From Apostichopus japonicus (Eukaryota; Echinodermata; Holothuroidea; Aspidochirotida; Stichopodidae): a stretch of 64,000 nucleotides of DNA. The stretch lies in NCBI RefSeq assembly GCF_037975245.1, contig NC_092581.1, positions 7,841,501-7,905,500 on the forward strand. Reading direction: 5' to 3'. The first letter of the stretch is position 1. The number at the start of each line of letters is the position of its first letter. The notes below the pieces were generated by a model that worked only from the letters and a program-made list of their open reading frames with translations, ran no database searches and was not told where the DNA came from. Shown piece after piece: positions 59,711-64,000 of the stretch. The translations under genes and the position numbers were made by a program.

Positions 59711-60344
59711 ATTAAGTTCATTTGAATAACAGTGAAGGCCCTTTGAAAGGTGCACATTTCAATCAGAAGAATGCAATTTAAAGAGAGGTCACAAAATGCA
59801 TACGGTGACTTTCTCTGAAGATATTAATACTAACCATCCATCGCAAAGTCGCAGGAATATCCAGGCACAGCATGGTGCTGGCAGAATCAGTAAGCCACAG
59901 ACCCCCAGGAATGGTTACCTACCTCAACATAGAGCCAGAGATACGTACATGAGGGAAAGGTCTCTCTCAGAACCACATCACGTTAAGCTAAAAAACAACC
60001 ATGTTCCAAACAAAGCCCATGGACATGTCCCAGGATTGCGACCAGAGGTGCAAAATTTATGGATCAATCAATCAAACAATGTGCAGCATAGGCATTATCA
60101 AAGAAGGCTGCTGTATGGGATCAATGAAGAAGGTACAACAGAAGAACTTCAAGAGCAGGACAATCATCTGTCACCCCGGGGTTTCAGTGCTAGTTACGAT
60201 GCAGTGGGGATGTTAGCTGGACCTTTAAGCTCAGAAGCTGATGAAGAAGAGGACTGGGGGAGCCTCTTTGTCAAAAATTCAATTCAAGATGGTGAAGCAA
60301 CTTTCGTTGTATCAGCCATTTTACCAGATGGCAGGCATGTCTCG
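59711..60344 (+). CDS. First coding exon of an unrecognised gene (coding 59796-60344)
   Basis: Acceptor CTTCAG ends at 59710, then about 85 bases of 5' UTR, then an ATG at 59796 that opens 183 codons to a donor GGTAAGT at 60344-60350, phase 0. The open frame runs past the donor to a stop at about 60374, which I take as intronic. The product is hydrophilic and probably disordered: many Asn, His, Gln and Arg early, a RERSLSEPHH stretch that could be a 14-3-3 or basophilic kinase site, an acidic SSEADEEEDW patch, then FVVSAILPDGRHVS, which looks like the beginning of a folded beta-rich domain. No signal peptide or membrane segment. I do not recognise the family. Codon usage and the length of the open frame support a real exon. 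Confidence 0.75.
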
Positions 60345-63300
60345 GTAAGTAATAATTGTAAAGTGTTCGACTAACTGTAAATATTGTGAAACACAAAATT
60401 ATCCCTTTACTGCTATGGGAAGACACCTTCTCGGTAGCTTCATTCAGGTTGCAATTACATTTCAGTGCATGTGCAATAAGTAGGTTTGCATGGAAATTGT
60501 CCTGCCATGCTAGGAGAGAAGTTGGTTTTAATCTGTGTGGTCGTATAAATTAATTTCTGCGAAAGCTTTTGCTAGCTTCCTGTCTCTTATCTTTATGAGT
60601 TTGGTTTAAGTGTGATTAAGTGTACTGTGAACTCTAAGCTTTACATGAAAATGCAAAGTTTTTTATGAACCTTTGTCATTACCTGCCAGTCAGTTATTTA
60701 TTAAGCAATGCTGATGCACTAATAAAATGACCGTCAACTTTATGTAAATTTCCAATAAAACTTCAAGTTGGATTGAAAAAGGTTGAATATTATACAAGTT
60801 GATTTAAATTTGGAACAGTTTTGTTCTGCATTTGACCAACCTGTTTCATAGAGGTGTCCTTCCAGTAGTATGTAAGTGTAAATGACCCTTTATTTTACAG
60901 GGTTTTATGATGTTCATTTATGAATAGTGTGTCTGTCCTTCTGAAGGCCTATAAATACTGTACTGTATGTTTGATACCTGTCTAAGCAGCTCAGCCAATA
61001 ACCCTGCTTTCATTTTCACCATAATATTGTATTTGAATAACAGTTTAATTATGATTCAAGGCTTTTTTCTTAGGTTATAGTAAATCATGCTACAAAACAT
61101 TTGCATACATGTTCTTTCAAAAGGTACGCAGAGGTCTTTAAGAACTAATGTATAGCCATGACCTATATGTTTTTGGTATGTTTTATCATATGCTTGTTAT
61201 ACTTTTACTATAAATTTGTGAGGAATAAATGGGTATCACTGACCAGCTATGGTCAGGTATGTGTATGGTACACAGCACACTAGTGTTGAAGTGCAAGTTG
61301 TCCATGTAGTAAATGGCCAGTAAACTATACTTAGAGAGTTAACCAGTGTTTGACAATCAGGTGTATAGCACTGAGGCTGACTGGTATGCTGGATACTGTT
61401 AATAAATTGTAACCAAACCCACCCTGTATAGGACTATTATAGGTGCAGTACAACTTATTCTCTTTCCCTGTGTAAGCAATTCCCACCTGGCTAACCTCTG
61501 TTTGCCAATTTACTGTCTAAAATCAGCCATGTGAGTTAACAGGCCCTTTCAACCTTCGTAAGTGAACTGACTTTAGTCCTTGTTAAATCAGAAAAACACA
61601 AATATTTAAAAACAAGTAAAATAGAGAAGAAAATAGAAAACAGCAGAGAAGGATTTTGTGAGCCCAAAGCATCCACGGTTAATAATAACCTGGAAGTCAA
61701 CCGGTTCATGTGTAATGTACTACACTTGAGGGCAGGTTATTACTCTGACAAGAATAACAAATTGTAGCAAGGTACAGTAGTTCACATTCGGGTCTGAGTT
61801 CTGTCCCAGGACATATTGAGGATATGTTTGCTGCTTGGTACCTGGGTGTGCCTTGAGGTGGTGTCATAAATTCTACTGTACATGCTCTTCTCTTAACTTG
61901 TATTGTCAATTTTATGACAAAAACACTGGTGTTGTCTAGTATCAGTGAAATGTTATCACATAATCCCACATGCCAAAAATCTATGGTGTTAGTCAGGAAA
62001 ATGTACTTTATGGTATGGGACTGTTTAAACACACACACACACGTTGTTATATCTGCATTGTTTCTAAGCATGTACTGTAAATTGAGCTCTAGCTGAACAT
62101 TGCAGAAGGTTGTTTTGACTTTGAAAGTGAAGAAAAGTATTATTTCATTTTGGTACTTGTTGGGCAGAAATGGTTGGTATATAGCTAACACTTTTGAAGA
62201 GAATGATTACTCATTATAATTTTGAACTATAGATCTCAGTAATTTACATTAAAAGTTGAACTTGGATAATATCAAATTATAACAATGAATAATAGATACT
62301 GTATGTCAAGAAAACTACACCATTAGAAACCATATAAAGGCTACTGAAATGATAAAAGAAATATTGTAATGTTTTGCCATGAAAACAGGCACCAGGGTGA
62401 CATTCAATAAATGTGGAAGGTTACAGGACTTATCTTTCAGATAATGTACAGTCTTAAGCATTTCCTGTTGGGGTGTACCCTGCCAAAGTTGGTAGCATAG
62501 CAAGACGGCATTAACTTGATAAATTTGATGTGAGTGCACCTACTGGCACAAAGTATGTTTGGACACTATTACCAGCTTAAAATTGATTGTATTCACTGCC
62601 CCTCTTATAATAACCATTTCTTATAGACAAGCTACAGTATAATGAAAATATTTGATGCCAATGCCTGTTGTCCTGAACTATTTGTCAAAAATACATCCTG
62701 TTTTGAGGTTCAAAGGAAAATGTGCAAATATCTAAGTAAACGGTCCTTTACTATCAGGTGTACGTACTTTAGACTATCTAGACAAGCTAAGGTGCACTAA
62801 AGATTACATATACACGGTTGACACTTCTGAGACTATGCACAATTGCACATTTAAGGGAATTATTCATTTTGGCCACATGAGAAGTGATGTTTACATGTTT
62901 GTATGCAACAAGTGCCAGCACGCAATAAAACGCACTTACTAAGAACTTTTATACTGCAGTAAGCAAACAGTCACCACTTTGCCAGTCAAGAACAATGTTT
63001 ACTTTTTCATATTTTCAAGGAGTACAGTCCAGTACGGTTCATGTAAATATTGGTAGTGAATTTGACTGTTGTAAGGGCTTTGTGACTCATGGTTTATATC
63101 TAATAAGTTTAGTATCTTGTGGTGTAGTTCAGTAATTTGTACTAGCTCTCGACTATGAATAGAGTTCTCTTTAAACATGAAAGTAAGAGAGTGCAATCTG
63201 AAACAAGTACAGTACTGGGAGATGGTTGGTTCACATGATGAAATTAACCTTGTTTAGTGTGAATAAACAAAGTGGGATTATAGACTTACTCATGATAATT

Positions 63301-64000
63301 GATAATCATCACATCTCTAAAAAGAATAATTAATTGATTCTCTTCAGATCTCTAAAACGGGCAAATCACCAATCATTTTCTGTCAGTCTGAAACAATTAG
63401 AACAAACATTTGACTGCAATCATGCCACTAACTGTGTAAGGACCTTCTTCTTTTTTTTCTGTGTAGAAAAAGATAAAATAGCATGTTTCAACTCTAGAAG
63501 GAAGGATCATGCATGCATCAGAACTATGAAATGGAGGAGGAGGGATGGGGACGAGAGAAACAACTGATATTATTAGGTTTGCTGGAATGTGAATGCAAAC
63601 TTTAGCAGTGCTCCTGAAATTACAGAAAGTCAATCAATATTGTAAAATATTTAACACTTGCAGGAATCCTTCACAATTTTCTTTTCGTGGGGTTTCTCAA
63701 TCCAGGTATAGGAACCTTCGGTGCAATATACAGTATATTGCATTTCTATTGTATGTTGTAATTACTATGAGTCTATCACCATATCAATGCCATCATGTCT
63801 ACAGGTCAACTACAGTTTTACCTTGAAGTCTGGTAAATCATGCTCCATCAGATTTGATAAATGTCTTGAACATTTTTTTAAGACAAAACAGATATTTGAA
63901 TGCTCAGATCAGTCCTAACATGTGTAAATGTTGGCCTTTTTTTATATTTTAAGTGAAGTCTGTACCTGTATGGTGGAAGGGCTTTTCTTGGCTCAGTACC
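60345..64000. other. Intron of the second gene
   Basis: Begins with donor GTAAGT. A+T-rich, no convincing second exon before the window ends. A weak exon candidate with acceptor at about 63805 was rejected. Confidence 0.5.

Noticed and set aside
61706-62191. Longest minus-strand reading frame (161 codons) in the tail of the window
   Set aside because: It covers a CA microsatellite, has no recognisable motif or splice context, and lies in the presumed intron of the plus-strand gene.
63806-63918. Possible second exon of the downstream gene (VNYSFTLKSGKS...)
   Set aside because: Acceptor and phase would fit after the exon ending at 60344, but the frame stops without a credible donor and I see no domain continuity.

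Overview
Overall character. This is a eukaryotic window that is rich in A and T, with GT-AG introns, long introns and many DNA transposons. The one clearly recognisable gene is an animal p90 ribosomal S6 kinase (RSK). The repeats (a tRNA-derived SINE, a decayed CR1/L2-like LINE, several hAT-like non-autonomous families and a ~145-bp tandem family carrying nuclear-receptor half sites) suggest a marine invertebrate deuterostome, most likely an echinoderm. That taxonomic call is inference from general similarity, not from a search.

Layout. 1-15878: no confident exon; repeats, a minus-strand SINE, two tiny hairpins with 7-bp direct repeats, and a short coding-like stretch near 1000-1390 that I cannot identify. 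15879-40740: eighteen plus-strand exons of RSK, giving 702 residues of an estimated ~740. Only the short N-terminal first exon is missing; it is probably upstream of the window. The introns hold a ~46-copy 23-bp minisatellite (24497-25553), a decayed LINE (32640-33600) and a 1-kb hAT-like element with an 8-bp target duplication (34338-35345). 40741-45640: RSK 3' UTR and intergenic DNA. 45640-58417: a transposon nest. 59711-60344: the first coding exon of a second plus-strand gene that I do not recognise, followed by its intron to the end of the window.

The transposon nest. Target-site duplications (TSDs) give an order of insertion. An old repeat (about 45645-49790) was hit by a hAT-like element (45726-46701) and by a GGG-ended element (47139-49742). 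The latter then received another hAT-like element (47411-48068) and a 1.3-kb fold-back element (48337-49669). Further right lie a 365-bp hAT-like element (49992-50356), two inverted copies of a roughly 1.9-kb element (50973-53895 and 56445-58412, each with a 5-bp duplication and each carrying the same nested ~435-bp hAT-like element), a 1-kb hAT-like insertion in the first copy, and another hAT-like element between them. No transposase gene is visible, so all appear non-autonomous.

How the parts work together. RSK is an ERK-activated kinase. The parts needed for activation are readable: both kinase domains, the PDK1-site loop, the hydrophobic motif, the ERK-phosphorylated C-terminal loop, and the C-terminal ERK-docking and PDZ-binding tail. 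The C-terminal domain has Met instead of Thr at the gatekeeper position. The second gene's role is unknown. The repeats have no evident role in RSK expression, but they scatter perfect AGGTCA direct repeats through and beyond the locus.
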